Positions 62,255 to 64,000 of a stretch of 64,000 nucleotides of DNA are shown one piece after another (position 1 is the first letter of the stretch; each line of letters begins with the position of its first letter). The position numbers and the translations under genes are program-made. This DNA is from Macrostomum hystrix. Lineage: Eukaryota > Platyhelminthes > Macrostomidae. The DNA lies in assembly GCA_950097015.1 (NCBI GenBank), contig CATNEN010000012.1, positions 2,597,501 to 2,661,500 on the forward strand, in the 5' to 3' direction. The notes beneath the pieces are model-generated. The model was not told where the DNA came from. It saw only the letters and a list, made by a program, of their open reading frames with translations, and ran no database searches.

Positions 62255-63507
62255 TCATTCCGCCGCCGCCTCCGTGGCGTCGGCTGACGGTCCGCCGTCG
62301 TGATTTCCGTCCTCGGTGGAGCCGACAACCCGGGGACCTTGGTCGGTGATGACCACCTTGTTGGTGGGCTTGATGCGCTGGTACTCCAAGCCGTACTGCG
62401 GGCCCTTGTAGAGCTCCTGGCGCTCGTCGAAACCGCGATGGTCCTTCACCCGCTCGTACTGGCTGTACATGATGATCTTCGGCTGCGGTTGAAGGTTGAG
62501 GTTAATCAGATATTATTGATTGAAAGGGGTGAGATAATATATGGCAGAGATCAGACAGGGGAGAAACGAGGCACGGAGAGATCAGATAAGCGTGAGGTGA
62601 GACACGAGAGAGATGAGACACGGGAGAGATGAGACAGGGGAGAGACGAGACGAGAGAGAGAGATGAGACACGGGAGAGATGAGACACGGGAGAGATGAGA
62701 CACGGGAGAGATGAGACACGGGAGAGATGAGACACGGGAGAGATGAGACACGGGAGAGATGAGACACGGGAGAGATGAGACACGGGAGAGATGAGACACG
62801 GGAGAGATGAGACACGGGAGAGATTAGACACGGGAGAGATGAGACACGGGAGAGATGAGACACGGGAGAGATGAGACACGGGAGAGATGAGACACGGGAG
62901 AGATGAGACACGGGAGAGATGAGACACGGGAGAGATGAGACACGGGAGAGATGAGACAGGGGAGAGACGAGACGAGAGAGAGAGATGAGACACGGGAGAG
63001 ATGAGACACGGGAGAGATGAGACACGGGAGAGATGAGACACGGGAGAGATGAGACACGGGAGAGATGAGACACGGGAGAGATGAGACACGGGAGAGATGA
63101 GACACGGGAGAGATGAGACACGGGAGAGATGAGACACGGGAGAGACACTTAGAAATCTGATATACTCAAAACTTTCCGAGGATTTCTGTATCAGTACTTT
63201 CAATCTGATTAAGCAATAAAAGTACATACCGGGATTCCACTCAGCTTCTCCGCAAGAGGATCTCTAAATTAAATTAAATTTTTCATGAATTAATGTCTTA
63301 ACTGTCTCAAAAAAGATTCCCCTTAATATCGAGTTGACAGGCAGACTCACGGAGCAGTTTGCACCTTGCTGCTGGAACCCTTCTGGCCTCTGAAGTAGTG
63401 TTTAGTGGAAAAAGTGATCATTATCTTGAGTCTTGCGCTGATTAAATGCAATGCGCGGGCACTCACCCCTTCTGCATCTGACGGGCTCGCTCGGACAGCT
63501 CCAGAAT
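62255..63507 (-). CDS. 3' end of an unrecognised multi-exon gene (at least 113 aa)
   Basis: Four exons join on the minus strand with consistent phases: 63507-63467, 63389-63351, 63263-63230 and 62482-62255 (stop TGA at 62257-62255). Donors are gtgagt, gtgagt and gtatgt; acceptors are ttaag, acttcag, atttag and accgcag. Two introns are only 77 and 87 bp; the third (747 bp) holds a 16-bp array. The product reads ILELSERARQMQKGGQ, then DPLAEKLSGIPPKIIMYSQY, then ERVKDHRGFDERQELYKGPQ, and ends in an acidic, alanine-rich tail. Charged helical segments dominate and no signal peptide or membrane segment is visible in this part. I do not recognise the family. The 5' end lies to the right, beyond the SINE at 63596 or outside the window. 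Confidence 0.68.
62552..63146. repeat. 16-bp minisatellite (gagatgagacacggga) in an intron, with a 320-bp super-period
   Basis: About 36 units. The unusual block acgagacgagagagagag occurs near 62646 and again near 62967, 20 units apart, which points to duplication of a 320-bp segment. The reverse complement (tctcccgtgtctcatc) is nearly the unit inside the hAT-like MITE at 16680-17226. The minus frame of 241 codons (repeating SRVSSLPCLISPVSHL) is a by-product. Confidence 0.94.
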
Positions 63508-63595
63508 CTTAAATTAAATTTTTTTAATTTTTAGTGTTGGATTTTTACAAGCCTACGAGTAAGGTATTTACTTGCATAATTAATACTGATAATAG

Positions 63596-63786
63596 TTGAT
63601 TACACCTGCCACAATTCGGCCAGATGTGCACCCGACAGCAGCAAGTGCGCGGTGCATCTGCAGGCTGCGTACCCACCCACCCTCAATCACCCCTGCTTGG
63701 GGTATAAGGTTGGATTGGAGTCAGGAATCGAACCCCCGACATTCAAGACGTTAGTCCGATGCTCTAACCTCTAGGCTACAACCCCC
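63596..63786 (-). mobile_element. SINE family A copy with shortened body
   Basis: Left end gttgattacacctgcc and a tRNA-like head on the minus strand (complementary to aatcgaacccccgac and taacctctaggctacaacc). The central part with the gtgtcttgctaaag core is deleted compared with 18176-18472. It lies upstream of the last detected exon of the minus-strand gene. Confidence 0.8.
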
Positions 63787-64000
63787 TAGAATTTGCATGC
63801 TGTTTTATTCGAAGGCCGACGCTCGCGTTGCGAAGCTTGGCAAGTTTGGTCGATAAAACTATTCTAAAGATAAAAATATCTCCAAAACTATACAACCAAT
63901 TGCCATGAATATCCAGAACGCGGGATAAAAACTTCCGCGCTATCCGATGAAACAACTTTTAGAATCACAAAATCCAGAATCTCGGCATCGTCGAAATATT
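63787..64000. other. No feature recognised at the right edge
   Basis: About 210 bp without a supportable exon, although an upstream exon of the minus-strand gene could lie beyond the window. Confidence 0.4.

Overview
This window is animal (eukaryotic) nuclear DNA. The genes are split by GT-AG introns, coding exons are GC-richer than the AT-rich DNA between them, and the mobile elements are animal types: tRNA-derived SINEs, a Helitron, hAT-like MITEs with 8-bp target duplications, and a non-LTR retrotransposon relic. A compact invertebrate such as a flatworm or other lophotrochozoan fits the short 70-bp introns and repeat load, but the species cannot be fixed from sequence alone. Well over 40% of the window is tandem repeat: about a dozen unrelated minisatellites with units of 16 to 41 bp. 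Many of these read as long open frames on one or both strands, and I regard those frames as artefacts of unit length. || Layout. 1-1.3 kb: a 34-bp array. 1.3-9 kb: gene-poor DNA with SINEs. 9.1-11.1 kb: an internally deleted Helitron carrying a nested hAT-like MITE. 11.9-12.3 kb: a second MITE. 13.5-14.4 kb: a dead reverse transcriptase. 15.3-16 kb: a 36/39-bp array. 16.7-17.2 kb: a hAT-like MITE filled with a minisatellite. 19.1-21.3 kb (minus): a SINHCAF/FAM60A homologue, a SIN3-HDAC co-repressor subunit. 22.7-23.1 kb (plus): a small unrecognised gene. 23.6-25.5 kb (minus): a short stathmin-like gene. 26.25-35.0 kb: a 24-bp array of about 365 units. 35.5-35.8 kb: a possible promoter and 5' exon. 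36.5-41.4 kb: a two-subfamily 22/24-bp array. 42-44.8 kb: 23-bp and 18-bp arrays. 45.3-60.1 kb (plus): a seven-exon gene. 60.9-61.3 kb: a 31-bp array. 62.25-63.5 kb (minus): the 3' end of an unrecognised gene. || The most notable gene is the seven-exon one. It encodes a Src-like SH2 domain, then a tyrosine-kinase-like domain whose catalytic residues are gone (HRD reads HNE, DFG reads SGF), then a low-complexity basic region and a C-terminal coiled coil. It looks like a catalytically dead SH2 scaffold. || The architectural theme is that most long introns are filled by a private minisatellite that often begins or ends within a few tens of bases of a splice site. In two introns of the pseudokinase gene the repeated unit itself looks like a 3' splice acceptor, giving up to about 150 decoy acceptors in one intron.
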